Shown here piece after piece: positions 25,045 through 36,319 of a stretch of 64,000 nt of DNA; position 1 is the stretch's first letter; each line of letters opens with the position of its first letter. Location of the stretch: NCBI RefSeq assembly GCF_000143535.2, contig NC_037323.1, positions 992,001 to 1,056,000 of the forward strand, in the 5' to 3' direction. Source of the DNA: Botrytis cinerea B05.10. Taxonomy: Eukaryota; Ascomycota; Leotiomycetes; Helotiales; Sclerotiniaceae. Position numbers and translations under genes: made by a program. The notes beneath the pieces were generated by a model. That model was given only the letters and a program-made list of their open reading frames with translations. It searched no databases and was not told the DNA's origin.

Positions 25045-25093
25045 GGGGGGGGAGGGGAAGGGGAAGGGGAAGGGCAAGGGGAAGGGGAAGGGG
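25045..25093 (+). repeat. G-run array (GGGGAA)n, G-quadruplex candidate
   Basis: Seven or more runs of three to eight G separated by one to three bases, on the + strand. It meets the usual G-quadruplex sequence criterion (four runs of at least three G with short loops) several times over. Confidence 0.85.
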
Positions 25094-26799
25094 CATTCAA
25101 TTGATTCGGATTGACGGGTAGAAGTTTTTGATGGAGTGTATGAGACTATGGTGCCAGTGAGCGTGTGAAAATAATTGAGAAGATGGTTCTGATACAATGT
25201 ATGTGTACAGCTGTCTCCTTCCTCATATTATTTAAAACCATCCATATGTACCGGGACCATGTATTCATTTTCATTTCCATAACCGAGTAGACAGTGAACC
25301 ACACTTTCGGAAACTGATGTCCCTTCCCTGATAACTCGGGTGTGTATGTGTGTGTGCTCGGTTTATTGGGTGCAGACAGTAGTTTGATTGATTGATTGAT
25401 TGATTGATCCCTTGAAACTTTCGCCCTCTATGGTTGAACAGATGTTTTTAGTTTCATGCCATCTTCCAATTTATAATTAGAATTTCAAACTCCAATGTAT
25501 CGTGCGACGCTCACTTACGTGTAAAGCCCTTGATACTGCGAAATGCCAAATTGCAACGTCACGATATATATTCTAGCATATAACTACACACGTATCATCA
25601 CCCATGTCTGCCCATTGGTATCACGTGACACCGCCGTGATTTTCCTTGATTAGAATCATTCTCTTCCGACGCTCGAGATGATGATCCGCCGGCGTGAATG
25701 GGAGAGTAAAGAATTGTATGCGATATGCATATCTTCAGGATCATCCACGGCCATCTGAAATGGAAGGGCTGGTGATGATGGAAATCATGTCACACTTACA
25801 CTTATTTAGCATGCCACTTTTAGCAAGCGAAACTTGGATGGTGGTTTCGAATGGGGTTTATATATAGGCGAAGAAAATGATCTCTCATCATATCAGCCCA
25901 GATAGATCAATGAAAGATGCAAGTTTTGGCTTGTAGAGTAGAGTGGAACCGTATGGAAGTTTGATGACTTGGTATCTACCTAGCCAGCTGGTGTATATAC
26001 CAACATGAGGTGTAGTTGTTGCTTCCGTAAGATGATCATCGGTGAAGGTGCTCGAGTAGGTCGATAGATACTTGGGTGCGGGTAGTGGTATTGAGAGATC
26101 TACAGTGAAGACAGCCTTCCACTATCTGTTATCTATCATCTACTATCTACAAGATACCATACCTAGGTCCCAAAAGAACACTACCTGTGTACCTATACAT
26201 GAAGGGAAAAAAAGGCATACACGTTAACAAGTTGTGGTGATAAATATAGTTAACTAATGTCAACTGCTACTTATTAGGTAATCATTGCCGGGCAGAGATA
26301 GATACCAAGCAAGAGCAGGGCACGCAGGAAGAAATGATTGGAAATGAACGGGAGGTTAAGCATCACTTCACCGTATTGTTATCAAGGCACTCTCAAAGTC
26401 TATTTGAAATCAACGAAAGCTAGGGACTCGTAGATGCCGGCTACCTCGATAGATGGATGTCTAGGCCAGTAGGTGCTTCGTAGCGACAGATAGATAGATA
26501 TAAAGTTCTCATACCCATTGCTCCGTACAGACGAGAAAGCAGCATGAGCATCCGTAGCTAGAGTTGGATGGCGGGACCATGAGAAGTGATGGCACTTGGC
26601 ATTTTATACAATCAGACTTCTCTGGAGAAATGAATAATATCATGGTCCTGTTTGAAGTGAAGGGTGAAGTGAAGGGTGAAGTGAAGTGAAGTGAAGAGTA
26701 AAGTTAAAGCATGCCATGTACAAGTAGATATCTTCCAGCGCAAAAGCAGCATCAGTCGTAGGCTGGAGCTAAGATCATTTGTGGGTTAGTCGACGCAAC

Positions 26800-27966
26800 G
26801 CTTGGATATGATTGGCTCTCGCCCGATCTTTCCACTTTTTTCTCTCTTCTCTATCGAACCTTACCTCTCCGTCTCCCCCCTCTCCAACTTATCCTTACTC
26901 TTCCCATTCTACCACTTTTATATTTCACTCTTCACTCTACTCTCTGCACTCTTCACCTCCACCCTTCGCCTTCACTCTTCACATTCTTCCGTGACCATTC
27001 GGACGAGTACGGAGGACCCATTATCATCCGATTCGCAATCAACGCATATATCTCTTTAATATCTTTACTTTTCGCGTCCTGCCCAAGGTATCCTGCTGCT
27101 TCTTCCTTTTTTATTAATCTTCACTCTGCACTCCCTATTTTTTGTGGCGAATCCTGGTCCGTCCCATTCTCTCACGCCCCTCCCAAGCTTTCTTCCAGCT
27201 CCGACCATTCCACTTGCACGGCACGCCCCCAAAAGAGAGAGAGGAAAGAAACATTAGAAAGCCCTCTTGGTACGGGACCCAGAAAACGCACCTTCCTCTC
27301 GCGAAGTAATTTACATCACGCCCCTGCGTATTTTGGAGTCTCTTGTTATTTGCAACACACCCCCCAAAAACCCACCTTGGAAACTTTATACAAATTGCAA
27401 CGACACACTGCAACCCATAAATCACCACCACCGCCGCCCCATTTCGATTAATTGAAAAGCCTCGTCTGCGGTATCAACGTCAGTTACCTTTAATTATCGT
27501 ATGGTGAATCTCTCCACTTGCGCAAGCACATCCCATCACCAGAGCTTTTCAATCCCAGAGGAAACCCTCTTCGACAACCTGCAGACGCTATTGCTTCTCG
27601 CTTTCTCGCATCAAACAAGCCCCCGGAGTTTATCGCATTTGGCTTCCACTAAAAAGGTCCCCCCCCCAGACACAGACACAGATACCTCAGTTACACCAAA
27701 ATCACACCTTCCAACCCATTCAATCTACATCAAACTGGCGCGCCACGTACAGTTACAATAACACACAGGTTGGAATATCCAAAACGACAGTTTTCGGTTT
27801 CGTTCAATTCAAACCGTGCTGCCGTGCGACATTTCGCTCTACAACCGCTTCGCGTCAGAGAGCTGTGGCTGACGGACGGTTTTTCTTCTTCTACACGAGT
27901 GTTGGATTGTAAAATTCACGCTCACCTTTACCTATCACTACTCGGTCGCGTTCAGAGTCTGCGACG
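26800..27966 (+). promoter_or_regulatory. Pyrimidine-rich promoter and leader of Som1
   Basis: About 1.1 kb of C/T-rich + strand sequence with dense TCTTCACTCT-like segments lies directly before the Som1 start codon. Long CT-rich leaders are common for developmental regulators in filamentous fungi. Several short upstream open frames occur, for example 27501-27761. Transcription start is not determinable here. Confidence 0.45.
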
Positions 27967-30493
27967 ATGAATAACGTCAATATGTCCGGTATGCCCAATA
28001 TGGGTGGCCCAGTCGGGACTGGTATTCCCATGATGAATAATGGGGTACCCGGCGGAGCTGCTCGACACCCTTCGATGAAAGATAACGTCACCTTTAGCCC
28101 CCGATCGCAACTCAACACCTACATTTACGAATACTTTCTCAAGAGTGGCATGTTTGATTGCGCCAGAACAATGCTGAATGAACAAATTAACGTCCAGAAA
28201 GATAGCCCTAGTCGGGGCGACGCGGAAGATGGAGATGATTCTAAAGATGATGTCGATTCAAAGAGGCCCAATGACCTTCCTCTACCCAACCTTCCCAAGG
28301 AATCTCCCGAGAGTGGCTGTTTTCTTTACGAATGGTTTTGCCTTTTCTGGGAAATGTTCAATGCTCAGCGAGCCAGTGGAGATCCATCACGTAACGTTCT
28401 TTCCTATGTCACTCATACACAGGTATTTCAACCATGGGGAGGTTCACGAAAAAGCAATAACTAAAATTGTGTATAGCAAACGCGCCAAAAGGTAGAGCAA
28501 CAGCAAGCTTCGCTTCGTGCTCTGAATCCAAATGGAATGCATCCTGGTGCACCCTATGGCCGTATGAACCCAGCTATCATGCAAAATGAAATTGCACGAC
28601 AAGCAATTATGAATGGTGGTAGAGGCAAACCGTGAGTAGCCATCTTTGCTTGACATACCAATGCTAATTGATCACTGCCACAGCACCCCACAGCAGATGC
28701 AGCAGATGCAGCAAATGCAACAGATGCAAAAACAACAAGCAATGCAGAGAGAACCTTCGGACGGTAACCATCCACAACGAGCTCAATCGCCAGGAGGATC
28801 TGCCGAGAACGCACCATCTCCATCCAAGCGACCACGAATTGAAGGACCTGGATTTAATCAACAAGGTGGCATGGGACCTAATGGAAGAGGACAAACTACT
28901 GGAATTCCAGGCCAACAGGTGGGAGAAAACGCCCCCGGCAATACTGCTCAAGCAGCTCATTTGCCACTTTCAAATGGTATCGATTCAAATCTGACAGCTC
29001 AGCAGTTCCAAGGGTTCCCCGGTCAAAACCCACAGAAGAATCTTCAAGCATATCAAGCTGGGTTGTCACATCAGCAACAAAAGCAAATGCCTGGCGCAGC
29101 CGCCGGAGGTCCCCCCAATCAAGGATCGCCCATGATGACGCAAGGTGCTGATGTTAATGCAATGACTACTTATGGCTACGGCGCAGGTGAAATGGGTCAA
29201 AACGGTGTAAGAGGTGCTCCAGGTGGCCAACAAAGTGGCCAACAAGGTAACCATGCTTTGCAAGACTATCAGATGCAGTTGATGTTGCTTGAGCAACAAA
29301 ACAAGAAGAGACTAATGATGGCACGCCAAGAACAAGGTGCTGCTGAGGGCCAAGGAGGTCCCGGAGGGCCTGGCATGGGACCTAATGGACCAAATTTCCC
29401 ACAAGGAGCCTCACCACAAAGTGGTCCTCGGTCAGTAAACTCGCCAAACCCAAGCGAGCAGCAGATGAAGCGGGGAACGCCGCACATGAACAACCCAGGC
29501 ATTCCATCTCCTCTGCCCGAAGGCCAAAATAGAGGATCGCCAGGCGCAATGAACTTCAACATGGGACAGCCTGGGCAAATGGATGCAGGCATGAACCCAC
29601 AATTCTACAAGATGAACGATATGAATGGTAATATGATGCCAAACGGCATGCGACCCCCTAGTTCCCACCCAGGCTTCCCACAAGGAATGTCGCAGCAGCA
29701 AATGATGATGGCACGACAGCAAGCAGGCAATTGGCAAAATGGTCCAAACGGCGGTGCCCCCATGGTTGCCAATCCTTCCCAAGGACCTCCGCAAGCTATG
29801 GGCACACCTCAACAACGAAACATGCCTCCACCAGCAGCTCCTGCTAATGCTGGCGCGAACGGACGAACACAACCATCGTCCCCTCAAGGTAGCACTGCTG
29901 CACCTCCAACACCCCAGCAATCGAATAAGGCAAACCCCAAGAAGAAGAATGAGACCAAGGAAACAAAAACAAAGGTAAATTTCTTAGCGTTTAATGGATT
30001 TTTTGGTAGAAATGTTGACATTGATAACAGCGGGCTACAAAGAAAGGATCCGCCGCAAACCTCAACGCTGGTGCTACACCCTCCGCCGATCCAACCCAAG
30101 AGGCCGCTACCCCCACCCCAGCGACCCCGATCACCCCGATTCACGCGAAAAATTTCGGCAATGGTCCAAATCCAAACGGTGCTGTTCAACCCGTCAATGG
30201 CCAACCTATGGCGACTGCTCCAAACGTTGGAGTTGCCTCGTCACAGCCTGATCCTTTGAATGCATTCCCAATGAATGATCAACCGGTATGTCTATCACAT
30301 GCAATTTCCTCCGGGTTTCACTAACAAATAGTAGTTTGATATGCTCGAGTTCAACAATCCCATGAATGGAAATTCGGATGTTCTGACGGACTTCGACTTT
30401 GATTCATTCTTGAATGATTCCACTGGTGGTGCAGATGACAACTATAACTTTGATCCTTATCTAGGAGAAAATGAAATATCCGAGACTGTTTGA
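27967..30493 (+). CDS. som1: LisH-domain transcriptional regulator Som1/SomA (Flo8 type)
   Basis: Members of this family act downstream of cAMP-PKA as co-regulators of adhesion, development and virulence genes, usually with an LDB-type partner (PtaB/Mfg1 type). Five exons: 27967-28422, 28477-28631, 28684-29974, 30031-30285 and 30335-30493, giving 771 residues. A LisH motif lies at about 48-70 (LNTYIYEYFLKSGMFDCARTM). The downstream signature FLYEWFCLFWEMFNAQ at 119-134 completes the LUFS-like N-terminal domain. The middle is Q/M/G/P-rich with a short QQM repeat at the start of exon 3 and a basic SKRPRIEG patch. A lysine-rich stretch spans the exon 3/4 junction. The last 53 residues are acidic and aromatic (LTDFDFDSFLND), consistent with an activation segment. 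The start follows a C/T-rich leader. Family assignment is strong; the exact ortholog name is inference. Confidence 0.9.
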
Positions 30494-33101
30494 AGCAATT
30501 CAGGTGCATAGGGTCAATTTTCCGGCGTTTTCGAGCATACTTTGGCGTTTATCGGATCATACCACTTCGAGCTTTCCTGGCGCATGGACTCTCAAATGTG
30601 AAAAAGAATCTGAACTTCAGAAAGGATTAGAAAGGGGGGTGGGGGGTGGTTGTTGCAAGTGTTTAAAAAAAAACTCCTTTTACATAAGACCATGACACAA
30701 TCGTGCGACGTTGGATAGGAATCAATGGAGGGGAGTGGTTTTCATATTGTGTTTACGCTATTATACTTTTGATCAGTCAAAGGACGTACTTAATTATTTG
30801 CCTCATATTATGACTTATACTCGGCATACTTATACTGGGCAAAGTTATGAGATGGGAACTGGCGTTACTTTGTTTAAATGATTAGTCGATCTTGTTTATT
30901 ATCCACCATATTTCTTTTATGTTGGAAGGGACATTGGGATCTCTTGGGGAAAGGGAGGAATCCTGTGTATTTATCATTGATGGGTCCAGTTCTCTCTCTC
31001 GTTTATTACAGGGCGGGTTTTATCCCTAGGAGACTCGAGAAGAAGTTTGTTTATTTTCCAAAGCAAATTCGGAGCAAGATTATTAACATATTTGTTTTTC
31101 AATGACTTAGTGTTTTCTAATAGAGTGAATGTATTGTGTATGAAGATGAAAGGGAGTATTGGCGCAATCTGATCAAGGGTAATTTTAAGGGGCTCGGTAA
31201 TGCAAAGGGTGTCGATTGATTGTCTAGGTGCAGCATGGATTATATTGGAGTAGTGGGGACGGTGGGTGAGTGGTATGCATGCAGTATAGTGTAGTGCAGT
31301 GCAATTTTTTTTTTAATGATTTTTGTCCACCCTTTTTTATGTTCGTTGTAAACACTTGTTTGGTTGGAGTTGGATTTGGGATTATTAAGCGCATTGCATG
31401 GTAGATTTTAGGGTGAGGAGATGGAGGAATGGAGGGATGATGGGGATCGGATGGGTTGGGGAGTTGGGATTTGTGGTTTAGTGTAGTTTGGTTAGGTGTG
31501 GTGTGGTGATGGACAATAGATGGTATTGAGAGAATGGATAGAGAGGCGGGTAGGTAGGTGGGTTTATTAATATTGTATAAATGTGTGTGTGTATGTGTGT
31601 GTATGTATTATTTTAGTTGAGTGTATATGAGAGGGAAGAGGGGAGAGGGAAGAGGGAGATTATAGATGTAAAGGAATGTATTGGATCTGGGACTTGGGGT
31701 TTGGGATGAAAGTTGGGGCTTAGTTATGGGAGAATGGATGGGAGAGTGGATGGAGGAGTAGATGGGGATGTTTGGATGGGAATGGGAATGGATTTGTTTT
31801 TTTGTTCTCGTCTAGAGGTGTACCGAGTGATAGGGATGGGGATAGGGGTAGGGATTTTGTTGTTTGGTTTGGAATTGGAATTGGAATTGGAATTGGACTG
31901 TACTGTGTATTTTCACGCGGGGACTTTGTGTATGAGATGGGGTGGGATGCGGTGTAGGGTTCTGAGAGGGATGAAGAAACGGTTGGTGGAAGGTCGAAAT
32001 CTAGAGTGGAATGTTAGGAGGGAGTAGTGGTGTTTGCGGGACTGGACAGGGAAGGGTGGAAGGGGGAGACTGGAAGATTGAGAAGAGAGGCAAAGGGAGG
32101 CAAGAGCTTGAAGATATCTGGAATACGAAAGGGATGTGATGTTGTGGAGAAAACATTGTAGGGGAGGAGAGATTTCAGGAATATGATAAAGCTGGAATTT
32201 GCGCGCATTTTGTACAACTATGTGGATTTAACTTCGAATGCCGGTTCCTGCTCTATGCTCTCTGGCGTTTCTGCGAAATTTCGTCTTTGAATCGCGTGTT
32301 TGGGGCTCGGTGGAGGAAGGGGAGGGTGCAGTATTTATATGATGTTTTGGGGCGGAGGTACTAGAAGTATAGTTGGAGGGAGGGAAGTTGGGATTTGGGT
32401 CAATGGTCAAGGTCGTATATGTATTTAGGAGGTAGGAGTTGGTGGGATGGGATGAGAATCGCGTGGTTTGTGGAGTGTGTGGTATGTGGTATATGAGGGT
32501 GTGAGGGTGTGAGGGTGTGAGGAGGGCTGAGATTCTTTGATGTTTGCTCTGCGTTGGTAATAGTTATCATGGAGATGGTTGGAAATTTGGTCTCTGGGAA
32601 TGTTTGGTTGTTATTAATAGGATAACAGGAAAGGGGGCTTTGATTTCGAGTCTGAGAAACTTCATGTTGGTCACTGTATGAATCAATAAAATTTGATTAT
32701 GCTACAGAGCTTGAGGAAAGGTGCCACCATTTCCCATCTATCGTATTAACAAGAACTATGGCATGCATATTCCAACTACAGCAGTATTCTAATAAGTATG
32801 TATTCCCTCATATTGAAATGGTTCCCCTCGAAACACTCTCAACATTTCCCAAACAGCAGAAACTCACATGTCCATTTTCAACACAAGATTCCCCGCCAAT
32901 CACGTGCTCATACTACAAGCTTACTAATCATCATCATAGCCAAAAACTCCTCAGCAGGTAGTATCAAAGAATATTCAAGCTCGGCATCAATTCTTCCTCT
33001 GCAAACACATTCCCATCCATCTCAACAACTACTCTTCGCAACTGGAACAACGTCCAAAGAATTTCTACAATTCACCTCTAACCATCTAAAACTTCCACAA
33101 A
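30494..33101. other. Intergenic: G-rich Som1 trailer and Tom6 leader
   Basis: From about 30.6 to 32.6 kb the + strand is G/T-rich with many short GGGA/GGTT motifs and a GTGTGAGG triple repeat near 32500. At 32.7 kb it changes to A/C-rich sequence before the Tom6-like gene. Open frames (30878-31105, 31713-32027) are low complexity. No gene is supported. Confidence 0.5.
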
Positions 33102-33357
33102 ATGGCACCAAAAGCCCAACGTGTAGTTGTCGAGCGCTCCGGCCGTCGCGCCGCTCAACCAAAAGGTTATTTCGCAAGCACATATACTGCATTGACTGCG
33201 CCGGAGAATGCGAGCGTGGTGAGAAGTATTGGAGTTTTTGGCATTGCGGTTGCGTTTTTCTCGAGCAGTTGGAGCGAGTATCTTTTGCCTCCGTGAGTAC
33301 TTCTTTTTTTTTTTCTTGGGGATGGGATTGGGCTAATGATTGTGGTGTAGTTTGTAA
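33102..33357 (+). CDS. TOM6: Tom6-like small mitochondrial outer-membrane protein
   Basis: Tom6 is a small tail-anchored subunit that stabilises the TOM import pore. Two exons, 33102-33292 and 33351-33357, give 65 residues; the last exon is only 7 nt and carries the final base of a Pro codon, a Leu codon and the stop. The intron has GTGAGT, a T-rich tract, CTAAT branch-like sequence and TGTAG. The N-terminal half is basic (MAPKAQRVVVERSGRRAAQP). A single predicted membrane helix spans about residues 40-57 (VVRSIGVFGIAVAFFSSS) and is followed by the short tail SEYLLPPL. Size, topology and the helix-plus-LxP tail resemble fungal Tom6. It could be another tail-anchored TOM or respiratory accessory protein. 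Confidence 0.7.
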
Positions 33358-35057
33358 AGAATGATGGGGCGAAAAATGGGGTTGAAATATCGAGGTACGG
33401 AATGATGAGGGAGAGGAATGGCGGATGAGTGATGAGGGGATACCTTTAATGACGACAATGTGTACAATGGATTGGGTCGCAGATCAATATACAGCAGTGG
33501 GAAAAAGTGTATGATAGGATGCATGATGCATGGGCGGATATGAAAACGATGATATATGATATGATATCGCGAGGACGACTCAGAAAATTCGGAATGTGTA
33601 TGTATACATTGGGATGGAATATGAGGTGTGGATACTTATTGATGAATGGATCTCTACTTCCTCCACATATCAATTTTGGATGCCGCGGTGCGGTTGTGAT
33701 TTGTAACTGGATTTCTTGTGAGATTTGCTCTTGTGGCTGTGGTTTGGTTCTGTTTATTTGTGTTCTGTTTATTTGTGTTCACGAGGATAGGAAAGGGTAG
33801 GAGTAGTGACGCAAATTGAAAGTCTGTGGATGGGGTAAGTAATGCTGAGAGTCTGAAATTGGTTATATTGGGATCGAATGCAACAGAGGCATGAAAGCAA
33901 GTGCTTTTATTAAGCTCGAGTCTAAGAATTGCAGATAGCTCTCGTGATATAATGAGAAGAGCATTCGATTACCTCACATAGTATATCTTCAGTGGTCCTC
34001 TCATACGTTTTCACGCTGTCTATTATCCATCTTCTATCCATGAATTTGGATCACAAGAATAAATCAAAAAGCCCGTCGTGGAAACGTTCATGAGTGAGTT
34101 AGTTCTTAGACCTGGCCCAAGGCTAGTCACAGTCACAGTCAGTTAATACTTTAATTCCACATTATTTAAAGCATTAAAATCCGGTACTTCTCCCGCCAAC
34201 CCATCCGAGAGACTCTGCACGACTCTTTCCTTTCCTATCCTATCTAATAAGTCAGCTAGCTGTCAGGCTGTGGAAGACAAATTCTGCAAGATACATAGAT
34301 GAAAACCCAATATCTAAAGCTACAAAGTCCTTTTCGACCATCCCAGCTATCCCACCTATCTCCTTACATCTCGCTATACTTTACCGCCAAAACTCAAGTA
34401 AAGTAATAAGTATCTATTCAAGTATATCTTTAATAACTTGCTTGACTCTCCAAAATCCTATCTTCATCCCATCCCATCCAATATCTTCTCACCCACACAC
34501 TTCCACCAACCAATCCGCCAAACCCACATCATCATCATCATCATCACCACAACCAAGCACACACCAGCCAAATCTAATCTAATCTAATCTAATATACTCC
34601 TCTAACCCTCCAAACCCATCCTATATTTCTAGAATCTAATCAACTTCTCCAATCAACAAGCGTACAATGAAAAGTGCAATTCAATTACTAATTGCATATA
34701 CTAGTTAGCGATACACTATATTATATGGCTTGTCAGAAATATAGAGGGGGAGGGTTGATTGATTGATTGATGGAATGGAATGGAATAGAAATGAAAGTAA
34801 TATAAGATAATATAGTTGATATAAAAAGTATAGAAAATGAAAAGTCTTATAATATCTACATACCTACCTACCCACCCAGCCCAACCAGATTTCTCATTTA
34901 TAAAATCAGAATATAAATAAATAGATAGATATAATAAATACTTGGATAATATAACCTCACGTTCTATAACTATCTATTACCTATTATCTACCATCTACTA
35001 TTTACTATCTATTTAATATAATTTACACCCACCTCACAACAACCAACTAACTACTAC

Positions 35058-35105
<48 letters not shown>
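35058..35105. repeat. (CTAT)n microsatellite
   Basis: Twelve perfect copies of a tetranucleotide. Confidence 0.95.
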
Positions 35106-35217
35106 TTACCAACTTATTAATCCTATCCTATCCTACCCTATCCAATCCTATTCGCATCCACTCCCCTCCCCTCCCCTCCTCCCCAATCCTCAAGTTCCGC
35201 TTTACAAAATAATATAA

Positions 35218-35239
35218 ACACACACACACACACACACAC
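35218..35239. repeat. (CA)n dinucleotide repeat
   Basis: A perfect CA array of about 22 bp. Confidence 0.9.
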
Positions 35240-36319
35240 CACATTACAGATGTTATTCTCTATACCTCCTTTCCCCTCCTTTCCCCTCTTAACCGAATCA
35301 ATCGATCAATCCTCTATGTAAACTTAACTATAACATAGTTTATTCTTTTGTATTTATATATTTATACATCTATACATCCTTATATCCCTTTTCTTTACAT
35401 AAGATAACTTAGCTAGATAAGTATGTGCTTTTAAGACGTTTTCGAACATTTACATATCCATCACTTTTACTTTTTCATGCACTCATTCAAATTCAAATTC
35501 AGATTCACCCACTTAAGCCCATGCCCTACTTTAAAATATAAGTAAACATAGCTGGAGCTTTCCGATTGAAATTTTCACTCGTTTCATTTTATTTCATTCC
35601 ACTTCAATGCGCTACATAAATCTCATTCTCCATACCTTTCATATTTCATCTCCTTCCTTCCCACTCTACACTCATCTCTTTCCACCCTCTAAACTCACAA
35701 ATTTTGATAATGCAACCTTTCCAAAAGGCAAATCATCAATCCTATCATCCTACCATGCCATTGATTTATTCTCCCTCCATCAATCCATCCATTTCTGTCT
35801 CCCTTTCAAATAACCTTCCTCAACTATCGAGAGGGTATGTGTGACGCCGATGTGTGTTGTAAAGAAAAAAAAAAAGAAAAGGTAGTTGATGTAACTTTGT
35901 TTCTCCAATCCATTCAGCCGACCCAACCAACCTATCCTCGCCAAACTCATCCATTCCATTCTTTCGACCCATCCCCAACCCGACCTGAATTCCCTTCCAT
36001 TTCCCTGTCAAAGCGACCCATATCCCACCACCCAATTCCCACCATATGCACACCACACCAGAATTAGAACGGGGTATATTATATAGATATCTGAAATTGT
36101 ATGCATCTTTCGACGTCTTGGCAGATATTATTGGTATCGAGCCAACAACGAAGAATTGCTCGAAAAAATTAGATAAAAAGAAGAAATGTGAAGTGAAGTG
36201 AAGTAGTGAAAAGGAAATAGATTCGATGTGCTTCCTTGCGTTTGTCCATCAGTCGTAATGAATCGAATGCGTGTGAACATCTCAATCATCATCGTTTGTG
36301 CAGCCTTCCAAGTACCATC

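Larger units (their letters stand above)
19499..27966. other. 8.5 kb gene desert upstream of Som1
   Basis: No conserved coding region was found. The + strand is G/A/T-rich with little C from about 19.9 to 22.25 kb, switches to A/C-rich at about 22.26-22.6 kb, is G-rich again at about 23.5-24.1 kb, and is strongly C/T-rich from 26.8 to 27.95 kb just before the Som1 start. It holds many microsatellites, a 54-nt purine-only tract (20818-20871), a long T run (about 21059-21076) and a G-run array. Open frames here are simple-sequence artefacts. The last 1.1 kb is probably the Som1 promoter and long leader. Confidence 0.6.
33358..36319. other. Intergenic: Tom6 trailer and C-rich Boi 3' flank
   Basis: The first 450 bp are G-rich on the + strand (Tom6 3' flank). 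From about 34.2 to 36.1 kb the + strand becomes C/T/A-rich, that is G-rich on the sense strand of the minus-strand Boi gene whose 3' end follows. Microsatellites are frequent. No coding region is supported. Confidence 0.5.
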
